Assembly: GCA_003452655.1 (NCBI GenBank)
Contig: DMNR01000078.1
Location: forward strand, 1 to 9,512
Origin: Actinomycetota bacterium
GTDB lineage: Bacteria > Actinomycetota > Actinomycetes > S36-B12 > UBA10799
DNA length: 9,512 bases
Direction of reading: 5' to 3'
The notes beneath the pieces were generated by a model. The model was not told the DNA's origin and searched no databases. It saw only the letters and a list, made by a program, of their open reading frames with translations. Numbering within the stretch: position 1 is the stretch's first letter; each line of letters opens with the position of its first letter. Of this stretch, positions 1 to 6,842 are shown in pieces. The translations under genes were made by a program, and so were the position numbers.

Positions 1-115
1 GTGTCGCATCAGACATGTCGGTGCCTTTCGTCGGTGGAGGCACGACCACCTGGCGTGGCCGAGTCTCGGCAGTTGACGCGCCGCAAGATACCGTCATCTG
101 CGTTCGCGATCACGT

Positions 116-140
116 AAATCGTCCCAATTTCAGACGATTT
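116..140. repeat. Perfect 8-bp inverted repeat with 9-nt spacer
   Basis: The left arm AAATCGTC (116-123) and right arm GACGATTT (133-140) are exact reverse complements around a 9-nt A/T-rich spacer (124-132). A run of four T follows on the plus strand. It lies about 85 bp beyond the 3' end of the minus-strand DUF4870 gene. It could be an operator for a dimeric regulator or a weak bidirectional terminator; with only three G/C pairs the stem would be a poor terminator. The arms do not match the CIRCE sequence bound by HrcA, although the spacer length is the same. Confidence 0.5.
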
Positions 141-224
141 TGCGCAATACCTACACCCTAGTCCCGTCACCCGTTCGCGCGAGCAACCGCGCCCGAGCAG
201 CTTGATTGATTCGTCGGGGGTCGG

Positions 225-761
225 CTACTTCACCAAACGGAGGATCAACGGCACGCGGTAGACGACGCCGTTATTTGCCCGGACAGCGCCAATGATCTCG
301 AAAGTGATCACAGCGATCTGGTAGCCGATGATCAAGATGAACCACACAAGGAACATGATCGCGCCCACCGGTGGCACTGCGATGCTGAAGATGACGCCGA
401 AGAAAAACAGGCCGAAGGTGGCAGTCACGCCGACGATGGCCGCAGTGATCTGGAGGTTCAATGCTTCCTTCGATGTGTCGCGCACAAAATTGGAGCGGTC
501 GCGGTAGACGAAGTAGATGATCAACGGGGCAATGAACCCAGCGATGAGACATAGCAGGTAGGACAACATTCCCCACATGCGCTCGTCCGAAGGCGAGAGT
601 GGTCCAGGTGGTTGAGGCGGCGGTGGCGCATACGGCGGGTAGTAGCCGGGTGGCGGAGCGGCCGGAGGGTAGTGACCGGTTGGTGGCGGTTGGCTGATCG
701 GCTGGCCGTAGGGATTCGGATTTCCACCGGGTTGGCCTGCATGTGGTTCTTGCTGGGACAT
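225..761 (-). CDS. DUF4870-type membrane protein with proline/tyrosine-rich N-terminus
   Basis: A 178-residue protein of unknown function. Residues 1-56 are a low-complexity cytoplasmic-type tail rich in Pro, Tyr and Gln, with several PPxGYYPP/YAPPPP-like stretches. The segment 56-66 (LSPSDERMWGM), the following hydrophobic segment (about 64-86), the FVRDTSKEALNLQIT stretch near 92-106 and two further hydrophobic segments (about 104-128 and 132-158) match the DUF4870 family, which are small multi-pass membrane proteins. No catalytic motif is visible. The ATG at 761 is supported by a GGAGG ribosome binding site 5 nt upstream (767-771 on the plus strand). The gene follows the PrsW-family protease gene on the same strand with a 114-bp gap, so it may be read from its own promoter or partly with prsW. 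A role in envelope physiology is plausible but only inferred. Confidence 0.88.
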   Translation of the reverse strand: MSQQEPHAGQPGGNPNPYGQPISQPPPTGHYPPAAPPPGYYPPYAPPPPQPPGPLSPSDERMWGMLSYLLCLIAGFIAPLIIYFVYRDRSNFVRDTSKEALNLQITAAIVGVTATFGLFFFGVIFSIAVPPVGAIMFLVWFILIIGYQIAVITFEIIGAVRANNGVVYRVPLILRLVK

Positions 762-790
762 CGTGGCCTCCGCCGAAGTGAGAGTCGCTG

Positions 791-808
791 CGATCCAGAA
801 GCGGATCG
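791..808. repeat. Small inverted repeat in the leader of the DUF4870 gene
   Basis: CGATCC (791-796) and GGATCG (803-808) form perfect 6-bp arms around a 6-nt loop, 30-47 bases upstream of the DUF4870 start codon. If transcription starts near 818 it would form a short hairpin in the 5' leader. It could also be a protein-binding palindrome or chance. Confidence 0.3.
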
Positions 809-824
809 AGCATGCGTCACTACG

Positions 825-830
825 AATGTA
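825..830 (-). promoter_or_regulatory. Possible -10 element for the DUF4870 gene
   Basis: Read on the minus strand this is TACATT, fitting the actinobacterial TANNNT -10 pattern, in the 114-bp gap between the PrsW-family gene and the DUF4870 gene. Transcription would start near 818, leaving a leader of about 57 nt. I see no convincing -35 hexamer at the right distance, so this is only a candidate. Confidence 0.22.
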
Positions 831-875
831 GCCCAGCAGCGCGCACAGCGAGTGTGACTACGCGTTCGAGTCTTG

Positions 876-1904
876 TCAGGGTTTAACTTCGGCGGGTTCG
901 CCCACTTCGGGTCCATACGGATAACCCGGGACAAGTGCGCGCCCCTTCTTCCACATGCGATTGGCGAGGTAGATACCCACGAGGGCACAGGTCGTCAATA
1001 GGACCCACGAATAGATGGCCAGTAGGTGCACTTGCGTTTGGGTCGCATTGGGCAACTTGCCCGATTCGAACCCTGCCAGCGTTACTGGCTCACCAGTCGA
1101 GAGCAGGGTAAAGACAACCGCGAGACCAGTCGAGGCGTCCCACACCCAGTGCAGCACCACCACGACGACCCACCAGCCAACTACCGACCACGAGAGATGG
1201 AGCTTGCCGGTCTTGCTCGCGGCGGCGAACAATGCGCCAGCTAGCAGCGCAGTCCACAGCCCGTGGCCGACAGGCGTCAGCAGTCCGCGAACAAGCTGGG
1301 TTTCGACGACGGGAAGGATCTTGGTCTCGTCAGCCTGGATCAGTGCGTTGAACGCGTAGCCGGAGGTCTCGAACGCGGCAAATCCGAACCCGACGCATGC
1401 GCCGAGAACCATGCCGTCGCGCAGGAAGTAGTCCTTGAGGCTGCGTGCCAGCCACCACACGATCGCGATCTTGATGGTCTCCTCGATGACAGCGACACCC
1501 GGGAACCACAGCACCCCGGGGATGTGATTGAGGATCACTGTCTCTAACAGTGCGGCGAGTGTGACTCCAACGAGTCCACCGACGCCAAAGGCAGCGACCA
1601 GCAACGGAATCGACAGCGCGGTCTTCTGCCCGTCTGGGGTGACGCCGGAGTACTCCTCGCGTTCGAACACCCAGACCGCGAAAACGACGGGGCTCAAGAA
1701 GCTGCCGACGAAGATCACGACCGGTGCCAAGGTCGTCACCTGAGTTGCCCACAGGACCGCCACGGTCAGAGCCCACAGGATGAGGCCCCCAACAAGGACT
1801 TTCAACCACAAGCGGTGCTTGGTGGCAATCGGAGACGGTGCAGTGGCAGTCACGAAGCTCAGCGTAGGGACTAGCGCCAGGACTTGGCTCGTTTCATCAG
1901 CCAT
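876..1904 (-). CDS. PrsW-family intramembrane metalloprotease
   Basis: A 342-residue polytopic membrane protein with about eight hydrophobic segments (roughly 31-54, 58-80, 98-122, 132-152, 165-188, 210-230, 238-260, 292-316). The conserved PrsW-family residues are present: the EExxK motif E141-E142-x-x-K145, a second acidic motif FAAFE ending at E179, H214 in GHGLW, and H252...D256 in LHWVWD. In Bacillus subtilis PrsW performs site-1 cleavage of the anti-sigma factor RsiW; actinobacterial homologs are mostly uncharacterised, so the substrate here is unknown and no anti-sigma gene is in the window. The ATG at 1904 is the first usable start, but I see no clear Shine-Dalgarno sequence before it. 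It is divergent from hrcA across only 42 bp, so the two promoter regions must touch or overlap. The C-terminal tail is Pro/Gly-rich. Confidence 0.9.
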   Translation of the reverse strand: MADETSQVLALVPTLSFVTATAPSPIATKHRLWLKVLVGGLILWALTVAVLWATQVTTLAPVVIFVGSFLSPVVFAVWVFEREEYSGVTPDGQKTALSIPLLVAAFGVGGLVGVTLAALLETVILNHIPGVLWFPGVAVIEETIKIAIVWWLARSLKDYFLRDGMVLGACVGFGFAAFETSGYAFNALIQADETKILPVVETQLVRGLLTPVGHGLWTALLAGALFAAASKTGKLHLSWSVVGWWVVVVVLHWVWDASTGLAVVFTLLSTGEPVTLAGFESGKLPNATQTQVHLLAIYSWVLLTTCALVGIYLANRMWKKGRALVPGYPYGPEVGEPAEVKP

Positions 1905-1934
1905 CTGTGCTGTCAGTTCGGGCAGTCAGCCACA

Positions 1935-1940
1935 TAGAAT
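1935..1940 (+). promoter_or_regulatory. Probable -10 element of a leaderless hrcA promoter
   Basis: TAGAAT fits the actinobacterial TANNNT -10 pattern. It ends six bases before the hrcA GTG, so transcription would begin at or next to the start codon. No Shine-Dalgarno sequence precedes the GTG, which agrees with leaderless translation. A weak -35-like CTGTCA lies at 1910-1915, with a spacing of 19 that is longer than ideal. No CIRCE palindrome is present between here and the prsW start. Confidence 0.5.
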
Positions 1941-1946
1941 GCGCGA

Positions 1947-2990
1947 GTGAGCGATGAGCGGCGACTGGCTGGAGATGACCGAAAGCTCGAAGTCCTGCGT
2001 GCCATCATCGAAGATTTCGTCACCACCTCAGAGCCGGTTGGCTCCAAAGCGCTCGTTGAGCGTCACGCCCTCGGCGTTAGTTCGGCAACTATTCGTAACG
2101 ACATGGCTCTGCTTGAAGACGAGGGTTACATCGTTCAGCCGCATACCTCTGCCGGACGAATCCCCACTGACAAGGGATACCGCCTCTTCGTCGATCGACT
2201 GTCCCAACTGCGCCCACTGAGCCAGGCCGAACGCAAGGCAATCCATACCTTCCTCGACCGTGCGGTTGACCTCGATGACGTTATGGCCAGCACAGTGCGT
2301 CTGCTTGCCGCACTCACCAAGCAGGTCGCACTTGTGCAGTACCCGTCCTTGACTCGGTCAGCAGTCAGACACGTCGAGTTGGTGTCCCTCGGCAGCGGGC
2401 GGCTGCTCCTTGTCGTGATCGCCGATACCGGGCGCGTTGAGCAACGAGTCGTCGATGTGCCCCGTGACCTAGATGAGGATGCGATTGGGCGATTGCGTGG
2501 GGCGTTGAATGTCGCGGTGATGGGGCAGTCCTTCACAGATGTGGCCAGTCGGGTGGCTGATCTGCCCGGTCAATTCGCCGACAATGAGCGAGCAGCTGTC
2601 TCGTCGGTCTTGGCGACCCTCCTCGAGACAGTGGTTGAGCGCCACGAGGAGCGGGTGGTCTTGGGTGGCACCGTGAATCTCGCTCGTGCCGGAGGGGACT
2701 TCTCTACCAACCTCGAACCCGTACTCGAGGCGCTCGAGGAACAAATGGTGCTGCTGCGCCTGCTGGGCGAGCAGTCAGGAGCTTCCAATCCCGTGTCCGT
2801 GATGATCGGCAGCGAGAACAGCGTTGAGGGGATGAATACCGCATCGGTGGTCACTGCCGGGTACGGAGCCGCCGGGCAACAGATCGCTCGGCTTGGTGTT
2901 GTGGGTCCGACGCGAATGGACTACGCAGGCACTATGGGGGCGGTGGGTGCAGTCGCCCGATACCTCGGGCGCATGATTGATACCCAATAG
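1947..2990 (+). CDS. hrcA: Heat-inducible transcriptional repressor HrcA
   Basis: A 347-residue HrcA, normal for the family. Residues 12-80 form the N-terminal winged-helix DNA-binding domain, with the recognition region [18 protein letters not shown] (45-62) and the [14 protein letters not shown] block (66-79) that is nearly invariant in HrcA. The C-terminal GAF-like/dimerisation part ends with the VSVMIGSEN segment (284-291) and the [15 protein letters not shown] signature (319-333). HrcA is known to bind CIRCE operators, mainly at groESL in actinobacteria, and to be kept folded by GroEL. The GTG at 1947 is the only start that keeps the whole DNA-binding domain. It lacks a ribosome binding site, and a TAGAAT -10-like hexamer six bases upstream points to leaderless translation. 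The dnaJ gene follows after 74 bp, the usual actinobacterial arrangement without grpE or dnaK. Confidence 0.98.
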   Translation: MSDERRLAGDDRKLEVLRAIIEDFVTTSEPVGSKALVERHALGVSSATIRNDMALLEDEGYIVQPHTSAGRIPTDKGYRLFVDRLSQLRPLSQAERKAIHTFLDRAVDLDDVMASTVRLLAALTKQVALVQYPSLTRSAVRHVELVSLGSGRLLLVVIADTGRVEQRVVDVPRDLDEDAIGRLRGALNVAVMGQSFTDVASRVADLPGQFADNERAAVSSVLATLLETVVERHEERVVLGGTVNLARAGGDFSTNLEPVLEALEEQMVLLRLLGEQSGASNPVSVMIGSENSVEGMNTASVVTAGYGAAGQQIARLGVVGPTRMDYAGTMGAVGAVARYLGRMIDTQ

Positions 2991-3020
2991 TCCAGAAACA
3001 AAATAGGTCCAAAGCGGTCA

Positions 3021-3033
3021 CGCAGTATCTGCG
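3021..3033. repeat. Short palindrome between hrcA and dnaJ
   Basis: CGCAG-TAT-CTGCG is a perfect 5-bp inverted repeat with a 3-nt centre in the 74-bp hrcA-dnaJ gap, 32 bases before the dnaJ start. It could form a small hairpin in the mRNA or be an operator half-site pair. There is no T-run after it, so it is not an intrinsic terminator. Confidence 0.3.
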
Positions 3034-3064
3034 CTGATCGCATTTCACTTCAGGAAGAGGAAAC

Positions 3065-4180
3065 GTGGCAAGCGATTACTACTCGGTGCTGGGCGTATCA
3101 CGCGATGCCACCGGCGAAGAGATCAAGCGCGCTTACCGCAAACTCGCCCGCGAATTGCACCCTGACGTTAACCCTGATCCGACGACTCAGGAAAAGTTCA
3201 AGGAAGTCACGGCGGCGTACGAGGTCCTCAGCGATCCTTCCAAACGTCAGATGTATGACCTCGGTGGCGACCCCCGAGGTGGGCAGGCCGCAGGATTCCC
3301 CGGTGGCTTCGGTTTCGGCGACATCATGGATGCGTTCTTCAACAGTGCCGGCGGTGGGCGCGGCCCGCGCTCACGCGTTCGCCGCGGACAGGATGCGCTG
3401 ATTCGCCTCGAGATCGATCTGCGTGAAGCCGTATTCGGATCGGTGCGGGATATCTCGGTCGACACGGCGGTCGGTTGTGGCACCTGTGCCGGCTCTGGTT
3501 CCGCTCCCGGAACCGATCGCATCACTTGCACGATGTGTAAGGGCCGTGGTGAAGTGCAAACCGTTCAGCGCTCGTTCCTAGGTCAGGTCATGACAGCCCG
3601 GCCATGCCCGCAGTGTGGTGGCTTTGGAGATCTCGTCGCGTCGCCGTGTCCTGACTGTGCCGGCGATGGACGAGTTCGCACTCGGCGCACCCTGACTGTC
3701 AAGGTTCCGGCCGGAGTCGACACAGGTACCCGGATCCAATTGACGGGCGAGGGCGAGGTTGGACCAGGCAATGGCCCTGCCGGTGATCTATACGTCGAGA
3801 TCGTCGAGAAGCAGGATCCTGTCTTTGAACGGCAAGGCGACGATCTTCACTGCACCGTGACGATTCCGATGACGGCTGCCGCACTCGGCACGAACATCAC
3901 TCTTGAGACTCTCGATGGTCCAGAAGTGATCGAGATCAAGCCCGGAACCCAATCGGGCAACACGAGGACCCTGCGTGGCAAGGGAGTCAGCCACCTGCGA
4001 GCGAGTGGACGCGGCGATTTGAACGTTCATGTTGCGGTCGCGACCCCGACAAAACTTGATGGCCAGCAACAAGAATTGCTGCGCCAGTTTGCGTCGATTC
4101 GCGGCGAAGAGGAGCCGATCGGTCAGGTAGCGCGGGGGCAAAGCGGGCTGTTCTCTCGAATCCGAGACGCTTTCCGGTGA
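3065..4180 (+). CDS. dnaJ: Chaperone protein DnaJ (HrcA-linked actinobacterial DnaJ2 type)
   Basis: A 371-residue type I J-protein and cytosolic co-chaperone that stimulates DnaK ATPase and delivers substrates. The J domain (1-70) carries the HPD motif at 32-34. A Gly/Phe-rich linker spans about 72-100. The zinc-binding domain has all four CxxC pairs (C138/C141, C155/C158, C181/C184, C195/C198), each followed by the expected GxG-type residues. The substrate-binding C-terminal domains cover about 205-330. The GTG start at 3065 is supported by an AGGAAGAGG ribosome binding site just upstream. Actinobacteria usually have one dnaJ with dnaK-grpE and a second next to hrcA; this position marks it as the second. 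Its TGA overlaps the GTG of rsmE by 4 nt (GTGA), so the two are probably translationally coupled. Confidence 0.97.
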   Translation: MASDYYSVLGVSRDATGEEIKRAYRKLARELHPDVNPDPTTQEKFKEVTAAYEVLSDPSKRQMYDLGGDPRGGQAAGFPGGFGFGDIMDAFFNSAGGGRGPRSRVRRGQDALIRLEIDLREAVFGSVRDISVDTAVGCGTCAGSGSAPGTDRITCTMCKGRGEVQTVQRSFLGQVMTARPCPQCGGFGDLVASPCPDCAGDGRVRTRRTLTVKVPAGVDTGTRIQLTGEGEVGPGNGPAGDLYVEIVEKQDPVFERQGDDLHCTVTIPMTAAALGTNITLETLDGPEVIEIKPGTQSGNTRTLRGKGVSHLRASGRGDLNVHVAVATPTKLDGQQQELLRQFASIRGEEEPIGQVARGQSGLFSRIRDAFR

Positions 4181-4953
4181 CCTCGCCGCTCTTCTTCGGC
4201 GATCCTCGCGCAATTGCGCACGCCGCACCCGGCGATGAGTTGGTCGTCGACGGCGATGAAGGTCGTCACGCCGTAACCGTCAAGCGATTGACTGCTGGTG
4301 AGCCGGTGCTCGTGGCTGACGGCGCTGGCGTTGTCGTCGAGGGGGTCGTCACTGGGGCGCGCGGCAAGGACGAACTCATCGTCGAGGTTCGCGAGGTCGT
4401 CCGACATCAGAGTCCGTCGCCGCACATCACCGTTGTGCAGGCGCTCATCAAGGGTGAGCGGATGGAACGTGCGATCGAGGCAATGACCGAGGCTGGGGTT
4501 GATCGGATCGTGCTCTGGCAGGCTCAACGAGCGATTGTTCGCCTCACTGGTGACGGCCGCGACAGGTTGGTTCACAAGCTTCGGTCGAAGGCGCAGCAGG
4601 CGGCCAAGCAAGCTCGCCGCGCGTGGGTGCCGGTGATTGAGTTCGCCGGAGACACTGAGGTCGCGATCAGTTCGACCGCTGATTCCGACGTCCGACTCGC
4701 GTTGCATGAGCAGGCCAGCGGATCGCTTGCCGAGGTGCTCCCAGCGACATCGATGGCTGGCGTATCGATCGACGGTGTTGCGCTGATCGTCGGTCCGGAG
4801 GGCGGGATAAGTCCGGCGGAACTCGATGAGTTTGCCGCGGCAGGTGTGATTCCGGTGCGGATGGGCCCGGAAGTCCTGCGCTCGTCGACCGCAGGAACCG
4901 TTGCACTTGGGTGGGTTATGGGTGCAACTGGACGCTGGACAGTGGGAGACTGA
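4177..4953 (+). CDS. rsmE: 16S rRNA (uracil(1498)-N(3))-methyltransferase RsmE
   Basis: A 258-residue SPOUT-class methyltransferase that uses S-adenosylmethionine to methylate N3 of U1498 in 16S rRNA within the 30S subunit. An N-terminal PUA-like region (about 1-75) contains [17 protein letters not shown]. The knotted catalytic domain contains [20 protein letters not shown] (92-111), the [14 protein letters not shown] stretch (141-154), the [10 protein letters not shown] cofactor loop (203-212) and [11 protein letters not shown] (234-244), which is the actinobacterial form of the usual LRxETA knot motif. The GTG start at 4177 overlaps the dnaJ stop by 4 nt. The dnaJ-rsmE link is widely conserved; Firmicutes have prmA between them, absent here. 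Confidence 0.96.
   Translation: MTSPLFFGDPRAIAHAAPGDELVVDGDEGRHAVTVKRLTAGEPVLVADGAGVVVEGVVTGARGKDELIVEVREVVRHQSPSPHITVVQALIKGERMERAIEAMTEAGVDRIVLWQAQRAIVRLTGDGRDRLVHKLRSKAQQAAKQARRAWVPVIEFAGDTEVAISSTADSDVRLALHEQASGSLAEVLPATSMAGVSIDGVALIVGPEGGISPAELDEFAAAGVIPVRMGPEVLRSSTAGTVALGWVMGATGRWTVGD
4944..4948 (+). promoter_or_regulatory. Ribosome binding site that decides the HIT gene start
   Basis: GGGAG lies at the end of rsmE, 9 bases before the GTG at 4958. It supports the short start over an upstream in-frame TTG at 4901, which would overlap rsmE by more than 50 bases and add 19 residues not typical of HIT proteins. Confidence 0.6.
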
Positions 4954-4957
4954 CGAG

Positions 4958-5299
4958 GTGACCAATTGCCTGTTCTGCTCTATTGCGGCGGGGGAGATTC
5001 CTGCCACTATCGTTGCCGAGACCGACCGCGTTGTGGTGTTCGCAGACATCAATCCGCAAGCCCCCATCCATGTGTTGGCGATCCCGCGCGACCATCACAA
5101 GGACTTTGCAGCCCTGGTCGAAGCTGATCCGCAGCTAGCAGTCGAGGTGATGGCTGCTGCAACGAACGCCGCCCAGGAGGCTGGCCTCGACGATGGCTAC
5201 CGAATTGTCTTCAACACCGGCAACAACGCCGGTCAGACGGTCCATCACGTACACGCGCACGTGTTGGGTGGGCGACCACTAACTTGGCCGCCAGGCTAA
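4958..5299 (+). CDS. Histidine triad (HIT/HINT) nucleotide-binding protein
   Basis: A 113-residue HIT-superfamily protein, typical length for the HINT branch. The N-terminus begins TNCLFCSIAAGEIP, with the C4-x-x-C7 pair of zinc-binding HINT proteins. The middle contains FADINPQAPIHVLAIPRDHH (29-47). The catalytic histidine triad is H97-V-H99-A-H101-V-L near the C-terminus, followed by GGRPLTWPPG. HINT proteins hydrolyse AMP-lysine-type and other nucleoside phosphoramidates; the physiological substrate in actinobacteria is not settled. The GTG start is 4 bases after the rsmE stop and has a GGGAG ribosome binding site. It probably shares the hrcA-dnaJ-rsmE transcript. Confidence 0.95.
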   Translation: MTNCLFCSIAAGEIPATIVAETDRVVVFADINPQAPIHVLAIPRDHHKDFAALVEADPQLAVEVMAAATNAAQEAGLDDGYRIVFNTGNNAGQTVHHVHAHVLGGRPLTWPPG

Positions 5300-5322
5300 T
5301 GCCCCCTAGGCTTGACCTCGAC

Positions 5323-5349
5323 GGTGCAACCAAATCGACCACCTGCACC
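5323..5349. repeat. Inverted repeat in the HIT-phoH gap
   Basis: GGTGCA (5323-5328) and TGCACC (5344-5349) are perfect 6-bp arms with a 15-nt spacer, upstream of the favoured phoH start. It may form a hairpin in the mRNA leader or be an operator. If phoH instead starts at TTG 5312, the repeat is coding sequence. Confidence 0.3.
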
Positions 5350-5357
5350 TGACAGTA

Positions 5358-5369
5358 GGCCGCAAGGCC
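5358..5369 (+). repeat. Short GNRA-tetraloop hairpin before phoH
   Basis: GGCC-GCAA-GGCC gives a 4-bp G/C stem capped by a GCAA (GNRA) tetraloop, 23 bases before the phoH ATG. Stable as RNA despite its size, it could affect ribosome access or message stability. No T-run follows, so it is not an intrinsic terminator. Confidence 0.3.
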
Positions 5370-5392
5370 GTCCTGCGAAACGACAAGGACTT

Positions 5393-6382
5393 ATGACGAC
5401 CTCCAACGCGCAAGCAACCATCACAGTGCCAAACTCGGTGTCGATGGTCAGTCTGCTCGGCATCAGTGACGATGTCCTGCGAGCGATTGAACTGGCACTC
5501 CCGGCTGTCAATTTCACAGTCCGAGGAAATGAGATCAGCGCTGCCGGTCCGGATGAAGACGTGGCTGTGGCGAAGCAACTCTTCGGTGAACTTCTCATGG
5601 TGTTGCGATCCGGGCACGCGGTCACAGCAGATTCTGTCGAGCGCTCAGTCTCGATGCTGCGCACGAACAACAAGGTCACCCCGTCCCAACTTCTGACCGC
5701 CGGAATCTTGAGCAACCGGGGCCGGTCAATTCGACCCAAGACGCTGGGGCAGAAGGAGTATGTCGACGCGATCGACAAGCACACTGTCGTCTTCGGGATC
5801 GGCCCAGCAGGGACCGGAAAGACGTACCTCGCAGTGGCGAAGGCAGTGCAGGCGCTGCAGAACAAGTCCGTCAACCGCATCATCTTGACTCGTCCAGCAG
5901 TTGAGGCCGGTGAGCGTCTCGGCTTCCTTCCAGGCACCCTCAGCGAGAAGATCGATCCCTACTTGCGTCCGCTGTACGACGCGTTGCACGACATGATCGA
6001 TCCTGATTCGATTCCGCGTTTGATGACGAACGGAACGATCGAGGTAGCGCCGCTGGCGTACATGCGTGGGCGCACTCTCAATGATGCATTCGTGATTCTC
6101 GACGAAGCCCAGAACACGACACCGGAGCAGATGAAGATGTTCCTCACCCGGCTCGGTTTTGGATCGACGATCGTCGTCACAGGCGATGTGACGCAGGTAG
6201 ATCTACCGGGTGGCACCCGCAGTGGCCTGCGTGTAGTTCGCCAAATCCTGCAAGGTGTTGATGACGTTGAGTTCTGTGAACTGACGAGCCGAGACGTTGT
6301 TCGTCATCCGCTTGTGGGACGGATCGTCGACGCCTACGGTCAGTACGACGACCAAGTCGCTACGAATGTGGAGCGTTCCTGA
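5393..6382 (+). CDS. phoH: PhoH-family ATPase (YbeZ-like), KH-like domain plus P-loop domain
   Basis: With the ATG at 5393 the product is 329 residues. Residues about 15-75 form the N-terminal KH-like domain, with FTVRGNEISAAGP at 41-53. The PhoH ATPase domain has Walker A GPAGTGKT (137-144), the family signature LTRPAVEAGERLGFLPG (165-181), Walker B VILDEAQN (234-241) and the sensor-like VVTGDVTQVDLPGG (261-274). PhoH/YbeZ proteins are ATPases thought to remodel RNA with the neighbouring YbeY. The start is uncertain: an in-frame TTG at 5312 would give 356 residues, but it has no ribosome binding site and the added 27 residues are low-complexity. The chosen ATG has AAGGA only 3 bases upstream, a tight spacing. 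The ybeY GTG lies one base after the stop. Confidence 0.95.
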   Translation: MTTSNAQATITVPNSVSMVSLLGISDDVLRAIELALPAVNFTVRGNEISAAGPDEDVAVAKQLFGELLMVLRSGHAVTADSVERSVSMLRTNNKVTPSQLLTAGILSNRGRSIRPKTLGQKEYVDAIDKHTVVFGIGPAGTGKTYLAVAKAVQALQNKSVNRIILTRPAVEAGERLGFLPGTLSEKIDPYLRPLYDALHDMIDPDSIPRLMTNGTIEVAPLAYMRGRTLNDAFVILDEAQNTTPEQMKMFLTRLGFGSTIVVTGDVTQVDLPGGTRSGLRVVRQILQGVDDVEFCELTSRDVVRHPLVGRIVDAYGQYDDQVATNVERS

Positions 6383-6383
6383 C

Positions 6384-6842
6384 GTGAGCATCGATATCGC
6401 CAATGAATCCGGCTGGGAGGGTTACGAGGACAGCCTCGTCAATCAGGCGGAGTTCGTCCTGGAACGGTTGCGGATCCACCCGCAGGCGGAGTTGTCCCTC
6501 GTGCTCGTTGATGAGGATGCGATGTCCTTGTTGCACGAACGATGGATGGATGAGCCGGGCCCAACCGATGTGCTGAGCTTCCCGATGGATGAACTGCGAC
6601 CACCGCATGAGCAGGACTCGGCGCAGCCGGGCCTGCTCGGCGACGTTGTGATCTGCCCTGCCGTTGCATCCAAGCAGGCGGCGGCAGCTGGGCACAGTCA
6701 ACGTGACGAACTTGGTGTCCTGCTGACCCACGGGATCCTTCACCTGCTCGGATACGACCACGCGGAACCTGAGGAAGAGCGCTTGATGTTCGGTCTGCAA
6801 GGTCAACTTGTTGCCGAGTGGAATCGTCGGACTAACCAATGA
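6384..6842 (+). CDS. ybeY: Endoribonuclease YbeY (rRNA maturation factor)
   Basis: A 152-residue YbeY, a metal-dependent single-strand endoribonuclease involved in 16S rRNA 3'-end maturation and 70S quality control. The metal-binding signature is H116-GIL-H120-LLGYD-H126. The upstream block LHERWMDEPGPTDVLSFPMDEL (50-71) and LLGDVVICP (84-92) are also family hallmarks. The GTG at 6384 gives VSIDIANESG, matching the start of mycobacterial homologs; longer in-frame starts would lie inside phoH. GGAG sits 10 bases upstream. The gene begins one base after the phoH stop and its stop overlaps the next gene by ATGA, so the three are almost certainly co-transcribed and coupled. The order phoH-ybeY-CBS protein equals ybeZ-ybeY-ybeX of Escherichia coli. 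Confidence 0.97.
   Translation: MSIDIANESGWEGYEDSLVNQAEFVLERLRIHPQAELSLVLVDEDAMSLLHERWMDEPGPTDVLSFPMDELRPPHEQDSAQPGLLGDVVICPAVASKQAAAAGHSQRDELGVLLTHGILHLLGYDHAEPEEERLMFGLQGQLVAEWNRRTNQ

Noticed and set aside
1..16. A minus-strand ATG at 16 reading MSDAT out of the window, with AAAGG seven bases upstream.
   Set aside because: Five codons are too few to support a gene call; it remains possible that a gene starts here.
1..161. An open plus-strand frame from 3 to a TAG at 159-161 that could be the C-terminus of a gene entering from the left.
   Set aside because: Only about half of its third codon positions are G or C, with the excess limited to the first two thirds, and the peptide matches no family I recognise. 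The inverted repeat at 116-140 would lie inside it.
177..192. A G/C-rich 5-bp inverted repeat (GCGCG...CGCGC) downstream of the DUF4870 gene as a terminator.
   Set aside because: Short stem and no T-run on either strand; not a convincing intrinsic terminator.
1905..3064. A search by eye for a CIRCE operator upstream of hrcA and dnaJ.
   Set aside because: No TTAGCACTC or GAGTGCTAA arms or close variants were seen; the palindrome at 3021-3033 is unrelated in sequence and spacing.
4123..5067. A long minus-strand open frame (about 314 codons) opposite rsmE and the HIT gene; similar ones lie opposite phoH (5296-5937) and the CBS gene (7349-8152).
   Set aside because: These are antisense shadows common in G/C-rich coding DNA; the plus-strand frames have clear conserved families and the antisense peptides have none.
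5299..5352. A 17-codon frame starting at the TAATG junction after the HIT gene.
   Set aside because: Very short, no recognisable peptide and no independent ribosome binding site; TAATG junctions arise easily by chance.
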